From assembly GCF_019279795.1 (NCBI RefSeq), contig NC_056744.1, positions 1,510,040,976-1,510,104,975 of the forward strand: a stretch of 64,000 nucleotides of DNA. The letters run 5' to 3'. This document shows positions 10,817-22,822 of the stretch, piece by piece. The position numbers and the translations under genes were made by a program. Under the pieces are notes generated by a model. That model saw nothing but the letters and a program-made list of their open reading frames with translations. It had not been told where the DNA came from and did not search any database. Source of the stretch: Protopterus annectens (lineage: Eukaryota > Chordata > Ceratodontiformes > Protopteridae). Position 1 is the first letter of the stretch, and the number at the start of each line of letters is the position of its first letter.

Positions 10817-13734
10817 GACCAAAAGGTTTACATATTGGTGTGTGTGAACAGCCATCTGCAAATTACAGATATCTATAGTCCACTGTGGTTTCAGACATGA
10901 GCTTAATTTCTCTAAGTGTAGGAGAATGTCCAGTATGACCTTCTATACTGAGTGTGGGAATCCATTCCAGGGAGAGTTGTACTCCAGTCCAGGTTGTGTG
11001 CTACAGCTATATCTTGCAACCTGTTTCTGCAGGATATCTGTAGATAGGTTGCCAATATAGGGACACAATGGGCCAAACATAGGGGGATACTGCAAATATG
11101 GTTCTTACTACTGTCTGTGTTGCTTGTGTAACACGGTTGGTTTTAGATATTTTCTGACATATATAATGTGTGACACTGTAATGTATTGTGTCAACTACTA
11201 ACAGATATCATTGGTTGCTCACAGTTATTTACCAGGGAAATACAATAAGGATGATGCACAGACCAATATTTTGAGGCAAAGGCTAGACATTCTGGCACAA
11301 TCCGGCCATTGTGGAGGGGTGGCTACAGCTGATTGATGGAGCTGTGTAAATGGTCCAGCACCTTGGTTGTATGCTGGTTGGGGATCTCCTTGTGCATTTC
11401 TCATCTTACCTGACAGGTCATATACTGGTGTGGGCATACCTCTCAACTATTCAGATTCTCCCAGGTTATCCAGAGCCATGTGTCATATATCTGATCAGTT
11501 TCCCTACACATTGTGGTTTACAAGCAGGTCTGTTTCTATTCACTCAGTGGTTTGCTGTCAGGGGGAATTATGACCAGACATTAGAGTTTCAGACTTCACA
11601 CCCTCCATGACATCCATGCTTCTACACCCCCCCTGTTATTCTATCCTCTTCCTAACATTATGACTGTAATATCTCAGAAGTATCTCTGTAGCTGGGCCTT
11701 TATCCCAGCAATATTTATGGCTTTGTCCACAGTTCTTGCTCTTGGATATTAAGAGGCATGCTACTGGCATTTGGCAGCATGGCCTTTCATTTGTTTTCTG
11801 TTTACTATGTTAGGTTGTTAGGACCCCATGACATTCCCTACAATGGCACTTTGGGTGAGGCATGAGCCTTTGCCAGAGGTGTGTAGGCCATGTGAGATGA
11901 TGCAGGCCGTTTGTAGCAGGGCAGTGCATTTTGTCACTCATATGTTCCCAGTCTGCAAGCCAGTGGATCTGCCTGGGTAAGTGTGTCAGGTGTTACTGGC
12001 AATCCTTCATGTTCTTATTCATCCATCAGTCTGGGTGTTGTTAGGGTGCTGCTTACGGCTAGGGACACACCAGCATGGGAGACTGATTCATCACACTGCA
12101 CCACGTGTGTCTTCCCATACTCAGTGGGGTCATTCTGAAATCATTCCCAACAGCAAGGATCAGAGCAGTGTGATACTTGAGGCTGTAGGGGGGGGGGGGT
12201 GACCTGAGTGCATGTGTGATATGGAAGCTTATGGCACCTGCCTCACAGGTATAAGTGTGACCTATCCTTAACCCATCTTGTGTGTGGACATCAGAAGTCT
12301 GTCATTATTTTGTAACTGTGGCTTTTGTTGTCTGCCACTGATTGGCCAGACAACCAGTATTTCATGGTAGAGGGACAAAAATGTGATGCTAACCTCTACA
12401 CATTATTCCAAAGTTGTGAGCAGTTGAGAGTTAATGATAGGCACTGTGTTACGTATTCCACCTGAGTACTGTCTCTGCGTATGGCCCCCTGTTCATAATC
12501 TGTCCAACTTTCCACCAGTGACTGATATTAATATCTGAACAGCTTGTACAACTGCTAACATAGGTGTAGCTGACAAGCAGATTAGTTGGCACTGCAGTTC
12601 TTGGGAGATGTCCCTGTCAACCACAGTACTCTGCCTAGGCCACTGAAACACAACATCCTGGGGCACATACTGACCACTTTTTGATAATACTAACCACACA
12701 CATACTTAGCACATTGACCCCTGCATATTTTGGACATGCAGTAAATTATCATGTTGATTGGGACAGGCCTGGCAATGTGTGCTCCACTGATATTACTCTA
12801 CAAACTTAAATTTTACTTCATTTCTATGTGGGGGGGGGCAGACCTGATGACTTTACACATTTCCACTAACTATGCTGGTATTTCACTTAATGTTTGCTTC
12901 CATTTAGTATTGTATTGTGCCCTTTCTAGCAGAATGGAGGCTTATCAGTAAAGAATCCAAATTAGATTGTGATGGCAGACATTTCAGTTTCAGACCTCTT
13001 ACCCTTCAGAACCATACTGCAACTGCCAGACCAGTTGTACTATGTCTGTGTAGGTCTGTAGGGGGGATTTCACATTTGCCAGCATTTGTGGGCCTTTGCC
13101 AGACCTTTCTTTATGGTCATGTACACCTGTCCTGCTGGGTGATGCAAGGTGTGGGTATGGAAACCCTCATTGACATCCATGTGTGTGACCTATGGCCACC
13201 CAGTTAGTTGGCCCCCACCCCATGTGTACTGCAGTGGGAGTTGTCTCCTTGAGTACTACTGCATAGTATGGTTACACCAGTATTTGTCATGGATTTCCTG
13301 CTGTCCCACATAGCTGTCAGTTGTCTGCTGCTATCACTTTCAGCCACTCAATTCCCTTGCATGCTTGCATCAATACCATAGATATACTATCAGACCATAC
13401 TACTTCATTCATTCATTGTTATGACAACTGACTTACCTTGTGCCTGAGGCAGATGTGAGGATGGTGCTTGAGGGATGACTATGTCAAATGCACACAGTAC
13501 ACTGCCTATACATGGTATGGCACATGTAGTGTCATGTTTGGCATCCCTTTTACTGTGTGTGTGAGTCAGAGAGAGGTATCAGTCCCTGGGTCCCTACAGT
13601 GTCCGTGTGTGTGCTATGCATTGCCCCAAGGCATGGGCCTACTGGGAATGCCTCTGGCTGCCTACAGGGCCAGGATCAGGAGGTTTCTCCTCCAAGTCCC
13701 TCTGTGCCTGTGGTTACCTTGGCAATGGTGGGGG
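10641..13734. other. Unassigned GC-richer stretch between SINE array and transposase
   Basis: Only short frames with odd composition are open on either strand. Simple sequences: (GT)n at 10783-10814, a G-run at about 12188-12199 and another near 12830. At 11430-11450 CATACCTCTCAAC is the reverse complement of the end of the SINE-like family seen at 26.8, 45.0 and 53.8 kb. This block probably includes the remaining body and 3' flank of the Harbinger element, but I see no direct proof. Confidence 0.35.
10783..10814. repeat. (GT)n microsatellite
   Basis: About 16 GT repeats, starting right after the tandem array. Confidence 0.95.
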
Positions 13735-14722
13735 GGCTGTGTGGCCCTTCCCATGCTGTTTCCACAGGATCAAATTGTGTAGCATGGCACATACTATGAA
13801 CATGTGTGTACATGTGGCTGGAGAGTACTGCAAGGCTCCATCAGATATGTCAAGGTAAAGGAACCATGACTTGAGCATCCCAAACACATGCACTATAATG
13901 ATCCTGGTTTATGCACATGCCTCATTATGGTGTTCTTGTGTGGGTGTGTGCATTTCTGATGGGTGTCATCATCTGTGGCTCCACTTCATAGCCAGCATCC
14001 CCACCAGATGGCAGTATGGAATGTCCCCTCTGGCAAATCACTGATACAGCTGTGAGGAATGCCAGATCTGGAAGTTGTGATAGCTTCCAGGGCTGCCAGC
14101 ACACACATTCATGATTATGACCTGGGTATCGCACAAAACCTGGAAGTTAATGGAGGGGTAGCCATTGCAGTTTAAGTAGGCCCTACCCTGCTCACCGGTT
14201 GGAGCTTTGATGTGGATATGTGTGCAGTCTATAGTACCCAGTACCTCAGGGTATTCTGCTATATGGTGGAAGAGACTCATATTGCTGGTCAACTCCTCAG
14301 GGGTGCAGGGAAAGTATATATGCTCACCAGTATGTGGTAGCATGGCATCCAGGAACTGGTGAAGTACCCTGGATGCTGATGCCTGTGAGACCCCCCCCAT
14401 GCTATCCCTAGTTGGTCTTTGGAAGGTACCTGTAGCTAGGTAGCATGGCATCCAGGAACTGGTGAAGTACCCTGGATGCTGATGCCTGTGAGACCCCCCC
14501 CATGCTATCCCTAGTTGGTCTTTGGAAGGTACCTGTAGCTAGTATTCTTAAGGCTACACATACCTTGGTATCCACTGGAATGGGTTCCCCTCTGTTGGCT
14601 CTGGGTCTGAGGCGAGGCCAGCACAGCTTAATGATTTGCTGCAGAATGTCCCTGTCCAACCTGTAGCACTCCACTATCTCCAGGTCATGTAGGCCCTGGT
14701 AGGTTACTCTGGGTCTATACAC
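13735..14722 (-). pseudogene. PIF/Harbinger DDE transposase, decayed
   Basis: Reading down the - strand: the N-terminal helices VTYQGLHDLEIVECYRLDRDILQQII (about 14700-14620), IPVDTKVCVALRILATGTFQRP and VSQASASRVLHQFLDAML (about 14580-14430), then GTIDCTHIHIKAP with the first catalytic Asp (about 14250-14210), GYPSINFQVLCDTQ and NVCAGSPGSYHNF (to about 14060), then GGDAGYEVEPQMMTPIRN with the second Asp (about 14010-13960). Next comes the stretch aligned with the third acidic block, TRIIIVHVFGMLKSWF (about 13910-13860), where the usual Glu reads as Val. VCAMLHN follows at about 13790. The order matches HARBI1-type transposases. A 103-bp tandem duplication (14336-14542) shifts the frame and several stops are present, so it is dead. 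Its partner gene lies 8 kb away on the other strand with the SINE array between; whether both belong to one element is inferred. Confidence 0.85.
14336..14542. repeat. Exact 103-bp tandem duplication inside the Harbinger transposase
   Basis: The sequence starting GGTAGCATGGCATCCAGG at 14336 repeats at 14439, essentially without differences, including the internal C-run. 103 is not a multiple of 3, so it changes frame. The near identity of both copies makes it recent, or an assembly artefact. Confidence 0.95.
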
Positions 14723-15251
14723 TCTTCTCCACCTCCTTGATAAGGGATGGTTGTCAGCATTTCCTCCTCACCTCCCTCTGCCTCTAGCACATACTGATGG
14801 ATCAAAGCGATAGCAGCCCCTAACATTTTTTGTTGGTTTTGTCAGTTTAACATTTATCAAATGTGTACACCAGTGGACTAGGGTTTGTGGGAATAAACAG
14901 ACTGAAAGGTGTTTGCATAGTTTATAGTAGTTTGCTGGTTTGTTGGCTGTGTAATTGGCTGATTCTGATACATTCCACCGGCCAGCTATGGTAGTTTCCT
15001 TGATTGCCTTCTTTCTGCTGTTTCCTCCTTTTATTTTCCCTTTCCCATTTCCGCCCCATTTAAGCCATGATGTGGACCGTACATACCTGCTGCTCAAATG
15101 TAAACATTTCTGCTATTTCCTGTTTTTTTGTTTAAGACCCGGTGCATGCCATGCAAACCTGTTTAGGCAATGTAAACACTGCTAGGCAGCCACAGACACA
15201 TACCCTTCCTTAACTGTGCTTAGCTAAGGGCAAACACGGGCTGTGGAGCTC
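14723..15251. other. Flank of the Harbinger transposase; no gene seen
   Basis: Immediately upstream of the transposase (- strand) the frame continues a short way (SRRWRRVYRPR). Beyond about 14800 composition turns AT-rich, with a pyrimidine-rich run near 15000-15060. I could not find a convincing Harbinger terminal inverted repeat or TAA/TTA target duplication here. Confidence 0.35.
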
Positions 15252-15646
15252 CAATGTGCTTACAGCAAGCATGACATACCCCCTTTTGATGTCATCTACT
15301 TCTCCTGCTTCCATGTATGTGTTAGAGCACCTACACGGTTAGGTGCAGTCTGACACTTAGAAAAAAGTTGTGATCCAGTAAAATCCCCTCATTTGCATAC
15401 CCCACTGCCATAATCCAGAGTTAGTGCACTCACACTGAGCCTTTCCCCTTAGCAACCACTGCTCCCTGATATTTTTTCATTCTGAATGTCATTGACTATA
15501 ATGCCAAAATGCAGATTCCCCTGAAAATTGCTTTTTTCAGATTTTTTTTAGCATGATCCCATTTACGTGCCACTACATTATGCTTAAACAGCTGAGATTA
15601 GCCAAAAAAAAAAAAACTTTTATTTTTAAAAATTTAAACTAGTTTC

Positions 15647-15681
15647 CATGCCAATGGCAATATATTTGGCCATTGGCATGC
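15647..15681. repeat. Short perfect hairpin inside the foldback element
   Basis: CATGCCAATGGC pairs with GCCATTGGCATG across a short AT-rich loop. Confidence 0.85.
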
Positions 15682-15735
15682 CCAGTAAGTAAAATACATG
15701 CTTTCTTTAAAGCTGTCAAGCCTCCGTTTTATTTG

Positions 15736-15778
15736 CAGAAATGTATTCGGCTAGAAGCCAAATACATTTCTGCAACTA
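15736..15778. repeat. Second hairpin inside the foldback element
   Basis: TTGCAGAAATGTATT pairs with an AATACATTTCTGCAA-type arm across a loop containing GGCTAGAAGCC. Confidence 0.85.
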
Positions 15779-16145
15779 ACACTGTTCCTGCACGGACACC
15801 TGCCTGGCTGCTGAATCACTAATTAATCTCATTTGCATGGTTTTCACCAACAAAAGAGGTAATTAGCATTAGGCAGTGGTGTCCATGCAGGAACGGTGTT
15901 AGAGTGCTCGTGGACATCCCGGGCTCAGTGTGAGTGCACTAACTCTGGATTATGGCAATGGGGTATGCAAATGAGGGGATTTTACTGGATCACAACTTTT
16001 TTCTAAGTGTCAGACTGCACCTAACAGTGTAGGTGCTCTAACACATACATGGAAGCAGGAGAAGTAGATGACATCAAAAGGGGGTATGTCATGCTTGCTG
16101 TAAGCACATTGTTTACTAGATCGCTCGGACGTCATATTCCATGCA

Positions 16146-16186
16146 GTAACACTTACACTGTGCAGACACACTGTGTAAGTGTTACT
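16146..16186. repeat. Hairpin next to the foldback element
   Basis: AGTAACACTTACAC and GTGTAAGTGTTACT are perfect inverted arms around GTGCAGACACACT. It lies outside the 190-bp arms. Confidence 0.8.
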
Positions 16187-16583
16187 GAATCCAGGGGGTC
16201 AGACTAATGCTAAAATAAAATTATCTGGAACTGCAACGAAGCAGTATAACTTAAAAGTCAAAATTTAATAAGAACATCACATATTTATATCTGCAGCAGT
16301 AAGTGACATTTCCTTTGAAATATAGTCTCTAATGTATTCTATTCCTTCATTTGGTATTGAAATAAATAATGAGTCTACATCTAAAGTTATACAGTCACAG
16401 TTTATAGCATTATAATTACTTGACCAAGTAATACTTGTTGTAAGAAATCTTCTGTATCTTTTATAATTGTTCTCACTGACTGTAAACCAGCTTTCAGCTT
16501 ATATTCTAGAAATCTAGGGATAGGTTCAGTGACCCATCATCTTATCAATACTCTTTGTCTTAGCAGAGGGTTAGTTAAGGACT

Positions 16584-19500
16584 AAAAAAAAATGGTGGCA
16601 CCCTGCATGGCTGTGTTTATGTCAGCTCATTCTAGAGATATGCATATTTAGTCTTCTTTTGCACATAAAATCTCAAAAAAAAAATCAGTTTCTGCACTTC
16701 CAATCAAAAGTGCAATAAGTTATAGTAGACAGAAGTTAGTAGAAATTAAACAGTTGACATCTACGTGTTGCTGGTTGGATGCCTTGAAGTCTGAAGAGTA
16801 TCCACTACATGCACAGAGCTATAGCAGCTGGGGATTTTAACTCTTCACACTCTAAAGTGCCTGAAATTGGTAAAATGGGTCTCTTGAATATGCTGGAAAA
16901 GAAAAGAGAGAGAAGGAGATGTGAAAGAACAAGGAAAATAAGTTTCAGAGCAGGTATTGATGTAAAGTTAAAAGCAAACCCCTGCAGGCCTGTACTACCA
17001 ACTATACTGCTAACTAATGTGAGATCACTGGATAGCAAGATAGAGTACGAGACAGGTCTCCAACAAGAATAAGGTGAGAAATACTTGTTTATTTTTGATT
17101 ACTGAGACGTGGCTGCATGACAAGATAAATGATAGTGCAGTAAACTTAAAGAATTTTAAGCTGTTTCATGCAGACAGAAAACATACACTGTGTGGAAAGG
17201 CCAGAGGAGGTGGAGTCTGCATTTAAGATGGTACAGCAACTGCAAAATCATACTGCGCAAACTTAGAGTTCTTGTCCATTAAATGTAGACCATTTTACTT
17301 GCCCAGGGAGATTAATGAGGTCAGTGTAACAGTGGTGTATATCCCACCTAGTACTAATATCACTGAGGCTCTAAATAAACTATGAAACCACATGAGTGAG
17401 CTGCAGAGCAAATATCCTGACTTTGTACATGTGGCAGCTGGTGAATTTAATAAAGCAGATCTGAAAGGAGTATTCTCACACTGCCGTCAGTATGTGGATG
17501 TTCCTACAAGGGGTGATGATCTTCTGGACAAGGTGTACATAAACTTAAAGAAAGCTTATAAGGCAGTGCAATTTCCACAAATGGGAAACTCTGACAATTA
17601 TACAATCTTGCTATTACCAGCTTGCAAACCTGCACTGCTTAGAGAGAAAACCACAAAGAAACAACTCAGGGTATGGCCTGAGGGGGCTATGGAGACCCTC
17701 CAAGACTGCTTTGAAAGAACCAACTGGGATATGTTCAAGGAGGCAGCCGCAGTGAATCAGCATCTGAACATTGATGAATACACTGAGGTAGTGATGGCAT
17801 ACATTTCAAACTGTGTTGGTGGGGTAACAAATACCAAGTATCACTATCAGAGCTAACCAGAAGCCATGGCTCACACCTAAGGTATATCAGCTTCTGAAGG
17901 AGAGAAACACAGCTTACAGGGCTAAGGACAAAGCAGACCTAAGTGTAGCAAGAGGTAATCTGAGGAGGGGTATAAAGGAGGCTGAGGGATTATGGCAGAA
18001 AGGTACAGAGCCACTTTGATGATGTAAAGGATGCAAGGAGACTATGGCAAAGCATACAGGAGATCACGGACTACAAAATCAGGTCAGCACAGTGTGAGGA
18101 CAGCAACAAACTCCTAGACAGTTTGAATACCTTCTTTGATAGAGTTGAGGAAAGAAACAACAGTTTGGCACTAAAGCTACCCACAGATGAGAAGACTGCA
18201 ATACTCAGCCTCAGCACAGAGGCGGTAAGAAGAGAACTTAGGAGAGTGAACCCCAAGAAGGCTGCTGGCCCAGACAACATACTGGGCAAGTTCTTAAAAG
18301 CCTGTGCTGATCAACTGTGCACAATACTCAGAGATATTTAACACCTCTCTTGCCATGGTAAAAGTATCCTCATTCTACAAGGAAATTATCATCATCCCAT
18401 TACCTAAGAAAACCACTCCCTCCAGCCCTAATGACTACAGACCAGTTGTTCTGACATTCACTCTTTTGAAATGTTTTGAGTGGCTGATCAAAAAGCATCT
18501 TTCATCATGCCTACCCTCCTTATTTTGACCCTCTGCAGTTTACGTACAGAGCAAACTGATCCATGGCTGATGCCATATCAGTAGCACCTTGAGCATTTAC
18601 AGGGCTGAGACGGCTATGTGAGGATGCTGTTTATAGGCTTCAGCTCTGCATTTAATATGGTGGTACCAATGCAGCTGATAGAAAAACTGGCACATTTAGG
18701 AATCGGTAAACATCTCTGTAACTGGATCCTGGACTTCCTGGTTGAGAGACCACAGAGGGTATGTTTATGTAAGAGCACATCAAAGTGCATCACAATTAAC
18801 ACTGGGGTTCCACAGGGTTGTGTTCTCAGCCCACTGTTATTCACCATCCTGACCCACAACTGCTATGCTAAGCACAAGTCCAACCATATCATCAAGTTTG
18901 CTGATGACACCACAATTGTGGGGCTCATCACAAAGGAGAATGAAAGGAAATAGAGGAAGTGACATCTCTGATCAGTTGATGCAAGGGAAACAACCTTCAC
19001 TTGAATGTTAGCAAGACCAAATAAATTATCATCAACTTCAGGAAAAGGAGAACAAACCACTCAGTGCACAGAATCAATGGTGAGAATGTGAAGATGGTTA
19101 AGAGTACAAAATTCCTAGGTGTATACCTATCAGAAGATCTCTTGTGGTCACATGGAAACAACAGCCAACTGGTCAAGAAAGAACACCAACACCTCCACTT
19201 GGCTGAAAAAAGCCAAGCTTCCTCCTCAGTGTCTCTCCATCTTCTATAGAACTGCAACAGACAGCATTCTCACCTGCAACTTCACAGTGTAATTTGTAAG
19301 CTGCACAGTTATAGAAAGGAAGGCATTACAAAGAGCGGTGAGGGTTGCAGAGAAGGTTCCAGTCTTCCACTGATACAACATCTTTATTCTGCAAGAAGCA
19401 TCTGAAAGGCCACAAATAATACAGGACAACACGCATCCTGCACATGGTCTGTTTAACCATCTGTCACTGGGAAGGAGATATCGCAGCACAAGATTCATTA

Positions 19501-19955
19501 ACAGTTTCTACCTACAGTGATTAGACTTCTGAACTCTGACACTAGTCCCAGGGGTTTGGACACAAGTTAATATTTATTTATTTGTGCAATATATACTTAG
19601 ATATATTCCAAGTAAGTGCAATATTTATTTATTATATACACAGTCAGTATTATTTAATTCACTTAAGTACAATATTAGACAACTTAGGTATTTCAATCCG
19701 TAGTATGTTTTGTATTACTTCAAATAGGGTAGTTAACTCAGGAGAGAGTATTCTTTTTGTATATGAGTGTTGATAAATGTCTCTGCTCTTTCTTGCATAT
19801 ATTGGGGTGGTATTGTATTTGTTAGTTATGTTTATTTCTCTACTTGTATGTGTTGTTTTACTTTTTTTTGTAATCTCAAGAATTGAAATGATACACAAAA
19901 TTTTGTTTAGGCTACACATGTGTAATTCTAAATTACAATAAAGTTTACTTTGACT
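16584..19955 (+). mobile_element. L2-like LINE, copy L2-1, near full length, decayed
   Basis: The 5' end AAAAATGGTGGCACCCTGC (about 16587) matches that of copy L2-2 (about 22824). The endonuclease shows ITETWLHDK (about 17100), VAAGEFNKADLK (about 17430, Glu in place of the usual Asp) and MGNSDNY (about 17583, Asn in place of the usual catalytic His). The RT shows NPKKAAGPDNI (about 18250), NDYRPVVLT (about 18430), [11 protein letters not shown] (about 18622), [14 protein letters not shown] (about 18807) and [12 protein letters not shown] (about 18890). The 3' end is ACAATAAAGTTTACTTTGAC at about 19938-19955. Frames are interrupted, for example near 17225 and 18340. It sits inside PLE-1, whose sequence resumes at once on both sides. 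Confidence 0.85.
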
Positions 19956-21216
19956 TATGTTTCTTAGGAATACTGTATATTGCTGGAATTTGATACATAC
20001 AGGTATTCCTGTAAATCCGAGGATATTTCATCATTAATATGCATATGATAGACACTGGAATTAACCTCTGTCATTACTGTCATAACATCTTTTCTTGAAA
20101 TGTGCATATAATCCTCTGTTGCTAGCATATTAAACATCACTATATTACATTTTGTATCCAGAACAGTCACTCCCCCTCCCTTATCTGAATTTTTAATTAT
20201 AATATCATTATTGTGTTAGTCAAAGACTGTACAGCTTTATTCTGTTCTCTGGTCAAATTCTAAAATGTTTTTATCTTGTTACTCTTAAAAATATCACAAA
20301 TCTCATTTTCAACAGCCATTTCAAAAGCTGAAATAACAGGGTTATTCACAGGTATACAAGTACTATTTTGTTTTTGTCATAGTCTAATTCATCCCATATA
20401 ACTATTAATTTTCTTGTAAAAAGTCTAAATTCCAAACAAATTCATGACATGCCAATAGAGTCCACTGGTACAAAGGTTAAGCCCTTGTTTAAAATAGTTG
20501 ACTCCTGTTCAGTTAACTTGTACTGAGATAAATTAAATGCCATACAGTTCACTGTTACTTCCTGGTTTGAGTCCTTGTTAGCGGATGATGCTCAATATGT
20601 CTCATTTTCTTTCTCCCCCGACTGCTGTAAATCCATTTGCATTGTAAGGGCATTGGATATGGACTTTTCTTTAACATCGAAAAATCCAAATGGTCCAGGG
20701 TTGTAACAAAATCTAAATCGGCAGTCACTTATTCTGAACACATGGGTGGTTGTTCCATTCTCTGATTAGGTTCCTTCATTGCCATATGTTGATTCCAAGT
20801 TAAATCTGCCTCCTTCCTAATGCTGGTATTATGATTTGACCAAGCAAAAACATTTCCCATTTGAAGTCTTTAAAATCCCTTCGTAATTTATGCTTCATAG
20901 TCTCAATATATCTACTCTCAAATACTGCTAGTCTATTCAATGCCTCTGTTAACAATATTGAGTATGCATTCGTTTCAATGGTTACTAATAAATCATTGTA
21001 ACATTCTATAACTTCCAGTTTCAATGTATTCTTATTAGAATAAAAAAAAAATGTTCATGATTAACATATACTGTATGGAACAGTTTAAATTTATAGCTTG
21101 CCACTGTTTTAAGTAAATCTGGATACTTGTCACAATAAGTGGGAATTTTAGTGATAAGTAAGCCTTCTCTAGTAGCTTGTTTGTTTAATATAGGTATCAA
21201 AAGTAAGATGCTGGGG

Positions 21217-21840
21217 TCTACTTTAATTAAATGAAAGCAGACTCCGTCGAATACGAATCCGTTGACATGTAAACAGCGAAATGCAGAAATGTCGAATGCA
21301 CTAAATAGCGAAATCGGAAATGTCGAATTGTCATAGTTGGCCCATCTGTGGTATAGCTCCGTAAGGTAAGTGTGTGATAGTTACAGACCTTAGGATTAGG
21401 GTGCAGGTTAAGGTAAGTGCATAGATAGGTAATGTATGTAAGGTTTAGTGTAGGGTTTTGTTAAGTGTATGTGTGTGGAATATTTACTTTGTGCGGGTAT
21501 AGTTCTGTAGGGTAAGTGTGTGGTAGTTACGGACCTTAGGGTTAGGGAGGGGTTAAGGATAGTGCCTAGATAATTGTGTATATGGGGTTTAGTGTAGGGT
21601 TACAAGTGGGGTTTTGGTGCTTTAATTTAGGGTTAGTAGTAGGGTTTTCGTTAGTGTATGTATGTGTTTTTTGTTGTTGTGTTTGCGTAGGTAGTATGTT
21701 ACGGGCAGTGAAGTTGGCAGACTATTGCGGTTTCAATGTTTAAATTTCATGGTTTTGCATGTTCGATGTTATCGCGTTTTGCTGTTTACGTGTCGACAGA
21801 TTTGTATTAGACAGATTCCGCTTTCGTTTAAAGTAGACCC
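21217..21840. mobile_element. Short TIR element T1 with 8-bp target duplication (hAT-like, nonautonomous)
   Basis: Ends are GGGTCTACTTTAATTAAATG and its inverted partner CGTTTAAAGTAGACCC. The target AGATGCTG is duplicated at 21209-21216 and 21841-21848. The interior is non-coding and contains telomere-like TTAGGGT runs mixed with GGTAAGTGTGTGATAG-type repeats, shared with the elements at 47.2 and 48.6 kb. An 8-bp duplication is typical of hAT transposons; no transposase is present. It interrupts PLE-1. Confidence 0.85.
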
Positions 21841-22822
21841 AGATGCTGCCAATGACATTTTTTTTTAAATATTGCATCTTACATTCAAACACACTCAGTT
21901 TGTCCTTGTATTCATTTACAGCATTGTGCACATTCATGGTTAAATTAAAGTTCTCTTCAACTGATTTTTCAAACTCATTAAATAATGACTCTGTTTTACC
22001 TCCAGCAGTTCACGAATATCCTTTATCAGTAATTGTGGCACATTACTTGTTAAAGGGATGCTGTTATAATGAAAGCTAAAGTTCACAGGTGTACACACAC
22101 AACAAATCAAAGTAAAACAAGATAACACAACAGCGATAAATCCAGGTAAACTAAAGATACTCGGACAAAATTATCCAGAACTAAAGCCATGCAGTATAAC
22201 TTAAAAGTCAAAATTTAATAAGAACGTCACATATTTATATCTGCAGCAGTAAATGACACTTCCTTTGAAATATACTCTCAAATGTATTCTACTCCTTCAA
22301 AATATACTCTCAAATGTATTCTACTCCTTCATTTGGTATTGAAGGGCTTAACCTTTGTACCAATGGGGGGGGGGGGTCTTTTGACATTTTAGAAATTCTT
22401 TTGGAATTTAGACTTTTTCCAAGAAAATTTAACTTAAAATTGATGAATGAAACTGGTCAAAAGATGGCCAGCAAATGAATTAGTACTTATATACCTGTGA
22501 ATAACCCTATTTCAGATTTTGAAATGGCTGTTGAGAATGAGATTTGCGATCTTTTTAAGAGTAATAAGATAAACACATTTTAGAACTTGACCATAGAACA
22601 GAATAAAGCCATACAGTCTTTGCCTAACAACAATGATATTATAATTAAGAATGCAGATATGGGAGGGTAGAGTGGTTGTTCTCAATACAAAATATTATAA
22701 TATAGTGATGTCTAAATATGCTGGCAGCAGCTGATATGCAAATTTTAAGAAAATGTTATGACAATAACAATGTTATAAATATAAATGTAATATAAATTAC
22801 ATTGCAAATAATAATGTTATGA

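Larger units (their letters stand above)
15252..16111. repeat. Foldback element with 190-bp near-perfect inverted arms
   Basis: 15252-15441 and 15922-16111 are inverted copies with only a few mismatches. The outer ends read CAATGTGCTTACAGCAAGC / GCTTGCTGTAAGCACATTG. Each arm carries an octamer ATTTGCAT/ATGCAAAT (about 15393 and 15968), and a third sits at about 15831 in the loop. The 480-bp interior holds three more inverted repeats: 15647-15681, 15736-15778, and 15778-15805 paired with about 15871-15902. No coding frame. I could not identify a target duplication. This fits a foldback-type nonautonomous DNA transposon; the family is unknown. Confidence 0.8.
16197..22345 (-). mobile_element. 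Penelope-like element PLE-1, split by an L2 LINE and a TIR element
   Basis: Penelope-like elements encode a reverse transcriptase and copy by target-primed reverse transcription. On the - strand the order is: a repeat at 22160-22345, N-terminal region (about 22080-19964, including VLDTKCNIVMFNMLATEDYMH near 20150), L2 insertion (16584-19955), then an RT segment with SLTNPLL, FLEYKLK and a LDVDSLFISIPNEG-type motif (about 16583-16330). The 16197-16370 part recurs at 22160-22345 in the same orientation, like the pseudo-LTRs of the family. RT sequence after the SIP motif is missing and the frame is broken in many places. PLE-2 is joined head to head at 22346. Confidence 0.75.
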
